7,024 nt of DNA from Actinobacteria bacterium UBA5176 (GTDB taxonomy: Bacteria; Actinomycetota; UBA4738), in contig DHWS01000012.1 in assembly GCA_002413305.1 (NCBI GenBank), positions 12,596 to 19,619 of the forward strand, given 5' to 3'. The first letter of the stretch is position 1. Every line of letters starts with the position of its first letter. The translations under genes were made by a program, and so were the position numbers. The notes beneath the pieces are model-generated. The model did no database searches. It worked only from the letters and a program-made list of their open reading frames with translations, and was not told the origin of the DNA. Positions 1 through 5,290 of this stretch are shown in pieces.

Positions 1-720
1 AAGGGCGGCGTCGCCAAGACGACCACCGCCGCGGCGCTGGCCGCGGCGTGGGCCGAGCGGGGCCGCAAGGTGCTGGCCGTCGACCTCGACCCCCAGGCCG
101 CGCTGACCTACAGCCTCGGGTTCGAGCCGGATGATGTCGAACCGACCATCCACGATGTGCTGGCAGGCAGGACGCCCGCCACCGACGCCGTGCTCTCTGT
201 GGAGGAGGGATTCGACCTGCTGCCGGCGAACATCGACCTGGCCGGCGCCGAGGCGTACCTGCTGGGGCGGACGGCGCGGGAGTACGCCCTGAAGGAGGCG
301 CTGGAGGAGCTGGTCGAGCGCTACGAAGTGCTGGTCCTGGACTGCCCGCCCTCGCTGGGCGTGCTGACGATCAACGCGCTCACCGCGGCCGACCAGGTCC
401 TGATCCCCCTCCAGTGCGAGACGCTGTCCCACCGGGGCGTCGGGCAGTTGCTGGCGACGATCGAGGACATCCGGCGCCTGACGAACCGGACCCTGCGGGT
501 GGTCGGCCTGCTGCCCACCATGTACGACGGCCGGACCCGCCACGCCCGGGAGACCCTGCACCGGGTGGGCGAGGAGTTCGGCGTCCCGGTGCTCGACCCG
601 GTGCCGAAGTCGATCCGGTTCGCGGAGGCGCCCGCCTCGGGGGTGTCGATCCTGGGGTTCAGCCCGGCCCATCCCGGGGCCACGGCCTACCGGGCGTTGT
701 CCGAGGCGCTGATCCCGTGA
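1..720 (+). CDS. ParA/Soj-family ATPase, 5'-truncated by the window edge
   Basis: This gene encodes a deviant Walker A P-loop ATPase of the ParA/MinD superfamily, whose members dimerise on ATP and position DNA or protein cargo. The frame is open from base 1, where it begins directly with the Walker A motif KGGVAKTT (visible residues 1-8), so about ten N-terminal residues including the start lie outside the window. Walker A' is VDLDPQAALT (about residues 27-36). Walker B is VLVLDCPPSLG, with Asp114. The segment IPLQCETLSHRGVGQLL matches the usual ParA region after Walker B. A total of 239 residues are visible, consistent with a protein of about 250 residues, so it is chromosomal-ParA sized with no N-terminal DNA-binding extension. 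No parB follows; the next gene is a zinc-ribbon protein that overlaps the stop. It could be an orphan ParA positioning something other than the origin. The family call is secure, the cargo unknown. Confidence 0.95.
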   Translation, partial: KGGVAKTTTAAALAAAWAERGRKVLAVDLDPQAALTYSLGFEPDDVEPTIHDVLAGRTPATDAVLSVEEGFDLLPANIDLAGAEAYLLGRTAREYALKEALEELVERYEVLVLDCPPSLGVLTINALTAADQVLIPLQCETLSHRGVGQLLATIEDIRRLTNRTLRVVGLLPTMYDGRTRHARETLHRVGEEFGVPVLDPVPKSIRFAEAPASGVSILGFSPAHPGATAYRALSEALIP

Positions 721-1040
721 CCGACGCCGAGCCCCGGCGCCGGCCAGCGCGCCGTCCATCCCGCGCGCCGCGGATGCCCGCTTCGACCGAGATCGAAGAG
801 CGCGACCCGATGGGCCGCATGGCGCTGTTCTCGGAGATCGAACCCGCCCCGCCGGCCCGCTCGCCCCTGGTCGTGGAGTGTTCGTCCTGCCTGAAAGCCA
901 CCCCGGTGTCGCCGGTCGCGCTGGCGAAGGCGGCGCTTCCCTTCTCGGTGCACGTGCCGCTGCTCCGGAGGTACCCCTCGTTCATGAAGTGCCCGGCGTG
1001 CGGCCGCCGAACGTGGGTCCGCGTTTCGTTCAAGCCCTGA
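717..1040 (+). CDS. Small zinc-ribbon protein coupled to parA
   Basis: This small protein carries two CxxC pairs, CSSC (Cys55, Cys58) and CPAC (Cys92, Cys95), separated by about 33 residues. It ends in the basic/aromatic tail GRRTWVRVSFKP, the layout of a treble-clef or zinc-ribbon fold binding one metal. The chosen GTG start at 717 overlaps the parA stop in a GTGA quartet, which suggests translational coupling and gives 107 residues. The first 19 residues are almost all Arg, Pro and Ala and may not be translated; ATG codons at 774, 810 and 819 are in frame, and the part that looks constrained begins near MGRMALFSEIE (residue 32 on). From memory, similar four-cysteine proteins follow parA-like genes in other Actinobacteria, but I cannot verify this here. 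A role as an accessory or cargo adaptor of the ParA is inference from the coupling only. Confidence 0.8.
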   Translation: MTDAEPRRRPARRPSRAPRMPASTEIEERDPMGRMALFSEIEPAPPARSPLVVECSSCLKATPVSPVALAKAALPFSVHVPLLRRYPSFMKCPACGRRTWVRVSFKP

Positions 1041-1104
1041 TCGCAAGGACTCCCAAGCCCCGCTCGGCCTTCGCTCGCGCCGCTCGACCGACGCGGGAAT
1101 GACA

Positions 1105-1136
1105 AAGCCGCCGGAACCCGAGGGTCCCAGCGGCTT
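1105..1136 (+). terminator. Hairpin closing the parA/zinc-ribbon unit
   Basis: A perfect 7-bp stem pairs AAGCCGC (1105-1111) with GCGGCTT (1130-1136). Inside it, GGA/TCC and CCC/GGG segments can extend the pairing around a small loop. It lies about 65 bases after the zinc-ribbon stop and before the MFS start. No T-run follows on the + strand, so it is either a GC-rich terminator of the kind common in high-GC genomes or an RNA-stabilising hairpin. Confidence 0.5.
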
Positions 1137-1213
1137 CAACCCAACATCTTATGACGGATCTCGAGCCGGCGCAAGTCGTGCAGGCCAGAGCACCGCCAAC
1201 CTGCGCGCTCCTG

Positions 1214-1220
1214 GGTGGAG
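1214..1220 (+). promoter_or_regulatory. Ribosome binding site deciding the MFS start
   Basis: GGTGGAG at 1214-1220 lies 9 bases before the GTG at 1230. The earlier in-frame GTG at 1215 falls inside this site and has no purine-rich sequence upstream. This favours 1230 as the start of the transporter. Confidence 0.5.
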
Positions 1221-1229
1221 AATCGGACG

Positions 1230-2642
1230 GTGAGCGACGCGCCAAAGCCCTCGCCGATCCCTGCATCGACCGGGCCGGCCGACCGGCCGGCTTCGTGGCG
1301 CGAGGTCCTTCGCGATCGCGGCCGCCTGACAGTCGGGCTGGTCCTGCTGGAGTCGGTGACCGCCGTCCAAGTCCTGATCGTGATCACGATCATGCCCGTC
1401 ATCGCTCACGACCTTGGGGGCCTGAGCCTGTACGGGTGGGCGTTCAGCGCTTCGGCGCTCGCGGCGATGGTCTCCCTGCCGGCCACGGCGCACTGGGGGG
1501 ACCGGTGGGGACCGGCGCCGGCGCTGGTCGCCACACTCTCGATCTTCGTGGCCGGGACGATACTGGCCGCGGCCGCCCCGACCATGCTCGTGCTGGTGGC
1601 GGGACGGTTCCTGCAAGGGTGGGGCCTGGGCGCGAGCTGGGCGGTGTCGCTGGGTGCGGTGGCCAAGACGTATCCCCAGACCCACCGGCCTCGGGTCCTG
1701 GCGCTCATGTCGGCGGCGTGGGTCGTTCCGGGCCTGGTCGGGCCAACCATCGGCGCCATCTTCGCCCGAACGGTGGGGTGGCGCTGGGCGTTCCTGGCCT
1801 CGCTGCCGGTGCTGGTCGTGGCGACGTGGATGGCGGTTCCCGAGCTCGGAAGGCTGCCGAGGATCCGGTCGAACACCGCTCCGGTCCCGCTCCGGTGGGT
1901 GCTGCAGCTCGGCGTCAGCGCGGCGGCGTTGCTGGCCGCGCTGACCGGCTTCCACTGGTGGAGCGTCCCGATGGCTCTGGCTGCGATCGGCGTGCTGATC
2001 CCCGCCTTGCGCCGCATCCTCCCCGAGGGAACGCTCCGGGCTCGGCCGGGCTTGCCGTCGGCGGTCCCCGCGATGTTCCTGCTCAGCTTCGCCTACATCG
2101 GCGTGGACGGGTTCGTCCCGCTGCTCCTGACCGGGGTCCGGCACCAGTCGGTGGCCATGGGCGGGCTGGTGGTGACGCTGGCCGCGGTCGCCTGGGCCGC
2201 CGGGACCTGGTGGCAGTCGCGCGCGGTGGCGAAGCGTTCGCGGGGAACGCTCGTGTCGGTGGGGACCGCGCTGGTCCTGGCAGGATCGGCCGGCGTGTGG
2301 GCGGGGTTGCTGCACGCCGTGCCGCTCGCCGTGGTGTACGTGGCGTGGACGGTCGGCGGGCTCGGGATGGGCATCGCCTACCCCACACTCTCGCTCGTGG
2401 CGATGGAGCAGGCCGAACGGGGCGGCGAGACGCAGGCGGTGGCGGCGATCACGCTCACCGAGACCTTCGGTGCCGCCTTGGGGCCGGGCCTGGGAGGGAG
2501 CGCGATCGCCATCGCCGCCGGGGCGGGGGCGTCGCTGGCGGTGGGCCTGTCGGGCGCGTTCGGCCTGGCGGTGCTGATGGGCGCGGCGTTGCTGCTGCTG
2601 ACTGGCCGGCTGCCCAACCCCGCCGCGCGACCCGGTCCATAA
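1230..2642 (+). CDS. MFS efflux transporter, DHA2-like, 14 helices
   Basis: A major facilitator superfamily membrane protein, probably exporting a drug-like or lipophilic compound against a proton gradient. Numbered from GTG 1230 (470 residues), I count 14 hydrophobic segments: six between about residues 34 and 205, two central ones around 222-260, and six between about 280 and 460. That is the DHA2 (14-TMS) layout and size. The segment DLGGLSLYGWAFSA before helix 2 is typical of this group. The loop after helix 2 reads HWGDRWGPAPAL (from residue 88), a form of motif A that keeps G-D-R and the second G but lacks the usual Arg/Lys after it. Motif B is AGRFLQGWGLGA with Arg126 in helix 4. The antiporter motif C is VPGLVGPTIG (166-175) in helix 5. 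No adjacent TetR- or MarR-type regulator is visible. The substrate cannot be predicted. The family call is secure; the start could be 1215. Confidence 0.92.
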   Translation: MSDAPKPSPIPASTGPADRPASWREVLRDRGRLTVGLVLLESVTAVQVLIVITIMPVIAHDLGGLSLYGWAFSASALAAMVSLPATAHWGDRWGPAPALVATLSIFVAGTILAAAAPTMLVLVAGRFLQGWGLGASWAVSLGAVAKTYPQTHRPRVLALMSAAWVVPGLVGPTIGAIFARTVGWRWAFLASLPVLVVATWMAVPELGRLPRIRSNTAPVPLRWVLQLGVSAAALLAALTGFHWWSVPMALAAIGVLIPALRRILPEGTLRARPGLPSAVPAMFLLSFAYIGVDGFVPLLLTGVRHQSVAMGGLVVTLAAVAWAAGTWWQSRAVAKRSRGTLVSVGTALVLAGSAGVWAGLLHAVPLAVVYVAWTVGGLGMGIAYPTLSLVAMEQAERGGETQAVAAITLTETFGAALGPGLGGSAIAIAAGAGASLAVGLSGAFGLAVLMGAALLLLTGRLPNPAARPGP

Positions 2643-2650
2643 GCCGGCTT
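2641..2650. repeat. 10-bp perfect palindrome at the MFS stop
   Basis: AAGCCGGCTT is perfectly self-complementary and overlaps the TAA stop of the transporter gene. It has no unpaired loop, so it is a DNA palindrome rather than a good RNA hairpin. It could arise by chance in such GC-rich DNA. Confidence 0.3.
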
Positions 2651-2683
2651 GAACTTCGGGGCGAACAGGGCCACCCTCATGAC

Positions 2684-3220
2684 GTGGGAGCGCTCGCGCG
2701 ATGTTCATGGCGGCGGGACCTCACCGCTGCGGGGGCTGTCCTGGTAGCGGCGCTTCTCATCGGTGCCGCCCCCGCGTGCGAACCGAGCGGTCCCCCGAGG
2801 CTAGCCCGGATCCCGAGCCGTCTCAGCGCACTCGTGGCGACGCACCCGGAGACATTCGTGGGATTGGGTTGGGAGAAGGACGGAACACCCGTGATCTCCT
2901 TCGGCCCCGGTATCGATACCAAGGTGTGGGATGGTCAATTGAAGGCGGCGGCGGGACGACTGGCCTACCGGACCCGGACCTGTGCGCACTCCCAGACAGA
3001 GCTGGAGGGCGTGGCAACGGAGCTCGCTTCTCGAACGTGGAGCCCACGGGCGCACTCCATCGCGTTCGGTCTCGAAGTCGACCCCGCCATCTGTAGCGTC
3101 CGGCTGACCTCTGACCTCCTCATGCCCTCGGACATCCGCGCGCTGACTGCTCAGTACGGCTCTCTCGTCACGATCGATACCAAGGACGGCCATCCCGTTC
3201 GGTTGGGCGCGTCTCCGTAA
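2684..3220 (+). CDS. Probable secreted lipoprotein, unknown function
   Basis: A 178-residue protein read from GTG 2684, the only usual start codon in frame after the MFS stop; the Shine-Dalgarno is weak (AGGG about 13 bases upstream). The N-terminus has basic residues (R6, R10, R11), a hydrophobic stretch (about 14-28) and then APAC with Cys32, a loose lipobox, so the product is probably exported and lipid-anchored. The mature part continues through FVGLGWEKDGTPVISFGPG (58-76). It then shows a pattern I read as helix (TELEGVATELAS), strand (SIAFGLEVDPAICSVRLTSD), helix (PSDIRALTAQYG) and strand (LVTIDTKDG). Cys100 and Cys137 could form a disulfide. The helix-strand-helix-strand pattern recalls the pro-domain fold of secreted serine proteases (alpha-lytic/streptogrisin type), but no protease domain is present and this likeness is tentative. 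The same frame stays open upstream through the MFS gene, which I treat as a GC artefact. Confidence 0.75.
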   Translation: MGALARCSWRRDLTAAGAVLVAALLIGAAPACEPSGPPRLARIPSRLSALVATHPETFVGLGWEKDGTPVISFGPGIDTKVWDGQLKAAAGRLAYRTRTCAHSQTELEGVATELASRTWSPRAHSIAFGLEVDPAICSVRLTSDLLMPSDIRALTAQYGSLVTIDTKDGHPVRLGASP

Positions 3221-3241
3221 GCACGCGGCTTCTTGGGGGAT

Positions 3242-3270
3242 CCGGCGGGCGAGAGCCGGTTAGGGAACCG
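3242..3270 (+). terminator. Two overlapping hairpins after the lipoprotein gene
   Basis: CCGGC (3242-3246) pairs with GCCGG (3255-3259), and CGGTT (3257-3261) pairs with AACCG (3266-3270) around an AGGG tetraloop. The stems share bases 3257-3259, so only one can form fully. They start about 20 bases after the stop of the upstream lipoprotein gene and may act as its terminator; no T-run follows. Each stem is only 5 bp, so chance is possible. Confidence 0.3.
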
Positions 3271-3444
3271 AGATCAGGTCGAACGCGGGCATCGCCGTGA
3301 CTCAAAGGAAAGTGGTGCAATCCCGAGGGACCGCAGGGACGACAGGCTCCGTTGACTGCTGGAGTCGTTGCCTCGGCGAGATAGCCGAACCTCGCTCCAC
3401 GAGCAAACACGGGCCCTTGGTCCGGGGCCAGGGAGTTCCCCCTT

Positions 3445-3478
3445 GCGCATGCGAGCGTTCGGCAATGACACTAGCGGG
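3445..3478. repeat. Dispersed repeat copy R1
   Basis: Contains CATGCGAGCGTTCGGCAATG followed by AC (3448-3469), matching copy R2 at 21 of 22 positions. It includes an 8-bp palindrome, CGCATGCG, at 3446-3453. It lies between the + strand lipoprotein gene and the stop of the minus-strand lipoprotein gene. Confidence 0.7.
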
Positions 3479-3504
3479 CGGGGGTCGGACCGCTGACTGA
3501 CCCT

Positions 3505-3852
3505 CTAGATCACACTGCACCGCAAAGGGACGTGTGCAAAGGAGCTTGGCTCGACGTGCGCAGTGACGCGGGGACAGCTCCCAGCGCCGCTTCGGCCCAC
3601 AACTCGATACGTCCCTGGCGGAAGCACCACGCGGAATCCCTCGCCCTCTTGAAAAGCAACCGTAGCCTTCAACTTCCCGGCCATCGTGTAGACGCGGACC
3701 GTGCCGGGGCGCCGGATCGGCGAGAAAGATGGAGGCGGCGGCGGCCCACCCACATAGGTGAGGTCTCCCTCGATGCCTGACGCGCCCCGGCTGGTACACG
3801 AGGTCCCGAGCAGGCAGAGCAGCACGGATACGACGGCAAGAGCCCGCACCAT
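3505..3852 (-). CDS. Probable lipoprotein with carboxypeptidase-regulatory-like fold
   Basis: A 115-residue protein on the minus strand, starting at ATG 3852-3850. The N-terminus MVRALAVVSVLLCLLGTSC is a short exported signal ending in a lipobox-like LGTSC (Cys19). A short linker leads to five prolines (37-41). The body, PGTVRVYTMAGKLKATVAF (49-67) and then EGFRVVLPPGTYRVVGRSG (71-89), has the strand pattern and the LPPGTY turn typical of carboxypeptidase-regulatory-like (prealbumin-like) beta-sandwich domains, which usually act as binding or spacer modules outside the membrane. Cys93 and Cys112 may form a disulfide. The open frame extends upstream to 3945, but that extension runs through repeat R2, so I prefer the start with the signal peptide directly behind it. 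There is no clear Shine-Dalgarno; a 14-bp inverted repeat lies 4 bases before the start. The specific function is unknown. Confidence 0.8.
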   Translation of the reverse strand: MVRALAVVSVLLCLLGTSCTSRGASGIEGDLTYVGGPPPPPSFSPIRRPGTVRVYTMAGKLKATVAFQEGEGFRVVLPPGTYRVVGRSGAGSCPRVTAHVEPSSFAHVPLRCSVI

Positions 3853-3856
3853 CGGT

Positions 3857-3870
3857 GCAACTGTAGTTGC
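3857..3870. promoter_or_regulatory. Inverted repeat just upstream of the minus-strand lipoprotein
   Basis: GCAACT (3857-3862) and AGTTGC (3865-3870) form a perfect 6-bp inverted repeat with a 2-base centre, 4 bases upstream of the ATG of the minus-strand lipoprotein gene and in the gap shared with the divergent + strand gene. It could be an operator half-site pair. A chance match cannot be excluded. Confidence 0.3.
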
Positions 3871-3885
3871 AGGGCCGGCCCGCTG

Positions 3886-3919
3886 CCCCATGCCAGCGTT
3901 CGGCAATGACCCCTGACTG
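3886..3919. repeat. Dispersed repeat copy R2
   Basis: Contains CATGCCAGCGTTCGGCAATG followed by AC (3889-3910), differing from R1 at one of 22 positions. It lies in the gap between the minus-strand lipoprotein gene and the divergent four-helix membrane protein gene. Like R1 it is followed by CTGACTG within about 30 bases. Confidence 0.7.
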
Positions 3920-3979
3920 CCCATCCGCGCCACCCGCGAGCCCACGGTTCGACGTACAACCTGACGAGAAGGTCGAGAG

Positions 3980-4552
3980 ATGAGGAGCGAGGGAGGCGTA
4001 AAGCGTTGGGTCTTGGCCGAAGCTGGGATGCTGCTGTCCGTCTACTTCGGCGTCATGGGTATCTACGTGGCGCGTGTCCCGGCCCTCGATTCTTCCGGCT
4101 GTCCTCCTTCCAGCCCGTGTGATCCTCTTCGGGTCACGCCGCACCGAGGGCAGGGGTTCGCGCTCATCGGCCTGGGAGCGGTTGTCTTGTTGCTGACTGT
4201 AGGCATCCTGTTCGCGACGAGGTCGGCGCGTCCGCAGAGCGAGAGCCTGGCTAAGAGGCGCCCTGGTGCGTCGAGGGGCCGACTGGTCCTGACCATGCTC
4301 GTGTACGCCACAAGCGTGCTCGCGCTGGCCCTCGGCGGGACAGCCGTGGCGCTAATCGTCCGGAGTCCCGTCCAGTGCTTGGGGGGTTCGAGTCCTCCTC
4401 CGGGTTGCCCCCCTACGGGCCTCCCCCCGCTGCTGCTGGCGACTGTCGGGGCGGTCGTGGTGGCCTTCACGCTTGGCCTCGCAGGGAGGTCCCTGAGGCG
4501 AGGCGCGGTGGGCCTACCGGTTGGTGAAGGCGTACCGGACGGGGCGACCTGA
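3980..4552 (+). CDS. Four-helix membrane protein, internally duplicated, unknown function
   Basis: A 190-residue integral membrane protein starting at ATG 3980, with AAGG about 7 bases upstream. Hydrophobic segments lie at about 11-31, 59-80, 102-127 and 150-169. The loop at 81-101 and the C-terminus are rich in Arg/Lys, so both ends and the middle loop should be cytoplasmic and the two other loops outside. Each outer loop holds a cysteine pair with Pro/Ser: CPPSSPC (Cys41, Cys47) and CLGGSSPPPGC (Cys133, Cys143). The two halves (helix, cysteine loop, helix, then RSAR or RSLR) look like copies of each other, suggesting an ancient tandem duplication. I recognise no family; it resembles small actinobacterial membrane proteins lacking an assigned role. 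Neighbours give no functional hint, and the gene appears monocistronic. Confidence 0.82.
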   Translation: MRSEGGVKRWVLAEAGMLLSVYFGVMGIYVARVPALDSSGCPPSSPCDPLRVTPHRGQGFALIGLGAVVLLLTVGILFATRSARPQSESLAKRRPGASRGRLVLTMLVYATSVLALALGGTAVALIVRSPVQCLGGSSPPPGCPPTGLPPLLLATVGAVVVAFTLGLAGRSLRRGAVGLPVGEGVPDGAT

Positions 4553-4562
4553 ACCCGGTTCG

Positions 4563-4594
4563 CTCCCCCACGCCAGGGTTTACCAATGTCATCC
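4563..4594. repeat. Dispersed repeat copy R3
   Basis: Contains CACGCCAGGGTTTACCAATG followed by TCATC (4570-4594). It matches R4 at 20 of 25 positions and R2 at 17 of 25 in an ungapped alignment. It lies 10 bases after the stop of the four-helix membrane protein gene and includes no obvious stem-loop of its own. Confidence 0.6.
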
Positions 4595-4705
4595 GAGGAG
4601 GACCGATTCGAGGCTCCCCCTTTGGCCATGGTGCCGGGATTACGTCAGAGGCGATTGCATGGAGGATGGTGATGAGGAGTCAACACCCGACGACTGACGC
4701 CAGCA

Positions 4706-4727
4706 GTCGCTTCCGTCACGAAGCGAC
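4706..4727 (-). terminator. Hairpin downstream of the minus-strand orphan gene
   Basis: A perfect 8-bp stem pairs GTCGCTTC (4706-4713) with GAAGCGAC (4720-4727) around a 6-base loop. It lies about 30 bases beyond the stop of the minus-strand gene at 4757-5161, a fitting place for a terminator of that gene. No T-run follows on the minus strand, so it may act only as a 3'-end hairpin. Confidence 0.4.
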
Positions 4728-4756
4728 CATCCCTCCCGACGCGGAGTCCCTATCCC

Positions 4757-5161
4757 TCACCCGGCGGAATCGCGCAGTGACGGCTGCTGCGGAAGCGGAT
4801 GAAGGCGGCTGTCGAGCAGCGCGAACTCAATGTAGCGGGCGATATGGGCGGGCTCGAAATTTGCACCGGCGAGGCTGCTCATGCCCGAGCTTGTGAAGTA
4901 GAGGTACCCGAAGACGCCAGTGCCGTCATCGAACCGCTCGACCCACAGCCCCATTGGCCCACCCTTTGTCGCAAGCTCGAAGAACCCGTCGCGCAGGAGT
5001 TGAGCGGCTACCCGCTCGTACAGAGCGCGGTGGCGGCGGAGCTTGTAGGACCGGAACCCCGGCTCGCTGGTCGGAGCCTCGGAGAGGCGAATCGAGTCTG
5101 CCCACTGTTGCACAGCGGGCGGGAGCCTACGGGTTCTGATGACCTCTTCCGCGCGATCCAT
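4757..5161 (-). CDS. Unrecognised soluble protein, 134 residues
   Basis: A minus-strand gene starting at ATG 5161-5159, with a weak GAGAG about 6 bases upstream. The product has no signal peptide, no membrane segment and no cysteine. It is rich in Arg and Leu in its first half (RSYKLRRHRALYERVAAQLLRDGFF, about 38-61, probably helical), followed by a section likely to form strands (GLWVERFDDGTGVFGYLYFTSSG, 71-93). Then come a helix with AHIARYIEFALLDSRL (about 105-120) and a Pro/Gln-rich tail. The balanced composition and secondary-structure pattern argue that it is real rather than a shadow of the + strand frame. I cannot assign a family. It stands alone between repeats R3 and R4 and faces away from the gene at 5291. 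Confidence 0.72.
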   Translation of the reverse strand: MDRAEEVIRTRRLPPAVQQWADSIRLSEAPTSEPGFRSYKLRRHRALYERVAAQLLRDGFFELATKGGPMGLWVERFDDGTGVFGYLYFTSSGMSSLAGANFEPAHIARYIEFALLDSRLHPLPQQPSLRDSAG

Positions 5162-5226
5162 CAGCGCTCTCAGCCTAGAAGGGCCACCAGGATACGTCCC
5201 TTAGGATGTCGCTTCCGGCGGGAGAC

Positions 5227-5278
5227 GACATTCTCGGAGGTGACGGCTCTCTCTGGCATGCCAGGGTTCCAGAATGTC
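5227..5278. promoter_or_regulatory. Nested inverted repeats around R4, possible operator
   Basis: GACATTCT (5227-5234) is the exact reverse complement of AGAATGTC (5271-5278). Between them lies CTGGCATGCCAG (5253-5264), a perfect 12-bp palindrome. The right-hand parts coincide with repeat copy R4. The structure sits in the 129-base gap between two divergent genes, the minus-strand gene starting at 5161 and the + strand gene read from 5291. It would suit an operator or an RNA hairpin leader. No promoter boxes are clear. Confidence 0.4.
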
Positions 5279-5281
5279 ATC
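5257..5281. repeat. Dispersed repeat copy R4
   Basis: Contains CATGCCAGGGTTCCAGAATG followed by TCATC (5257-5281), matching R3 at 20 of 25 positions. Its first bases are part of the 12-bp palindrome at 5253-5264. The repeat is intergenic at its other sites, which argues against the in-frame ATG at 5258 as the start of the following gene. Confidence 0.6.
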
Positions 5282-5290
5282 AGCGGTCCA

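Larger units (their letters stand above)
3221..3504. other. Intergenic stretch with hairpins and repeat R1
   Basis: No convincing gene lies in these 284 bases. Several short open frames on both strands have no conserved-looking protein pattern, no Shine-Dalgarno and irregular composition. The left end holds two overlapping small hairpins (3242-3270) and the right end holds repeat copy R1 (3445-3478). The middle (about 3305-3400) has local stems such as TCGGC/GCCGA around 3373-3388 but folds into no RNA family I can name. Confidence 0.5.

Noticed and set aside
414..716. Upstream extension of the zinc-ribbon frame inside parA
   Set aside because: The extension is out of frame within a clear ParA domain and is Arg/Pro-rich; the GTG at the parA stop is the sensible earliest start.
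1149..2708. A 519-codon open frame on the minus strand opposite the transporter
   Set aside because: The product is dominated by Arg, Gln, His and Pro with no hydrophobic core, and the opposite strand encodes a clear 14-helix transporter.
1151..3220. A 689-codon open frame on the + strand covering the MFS gene out of frame and continuing into the lipoprotein
   Set aside because: The first 500 or so codons give an Arg/Gly/Pro-rich product typical of a shifted frame in GC-rich DNA. Only the part from GTG 2684, with a signal peptide, looks like protein.
3300..3400. Possible riboswitch or tRNA remnant (GGAAAGTGGTGCAATCCC at about 3307 loosely recalls a cobalamin box)
   Set aside because: The remaining conserved cobalamin elements and any cloverleaf pairing are missing, and no + strand gene follows within 500 bases. 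A covariance-model search for cobalamin and tRNA families would decide; a significant hit would overturn this.
3302..4144. A 280-codon minus-strand open frame overlapping the second lipoprotein and the four-helix gene
   Set aside because: It overlaps two better-supported genes, has no domain pattern, and is low-complexity and Arg-rich in places.
4666..4896. Short + strand open frame with an ATG near a GGAGG-like sequence
   Set aside because: It has no recognisable protein pattern and overlaps the hairpin and the 3' end of the minus-strand gene, which is better supported.
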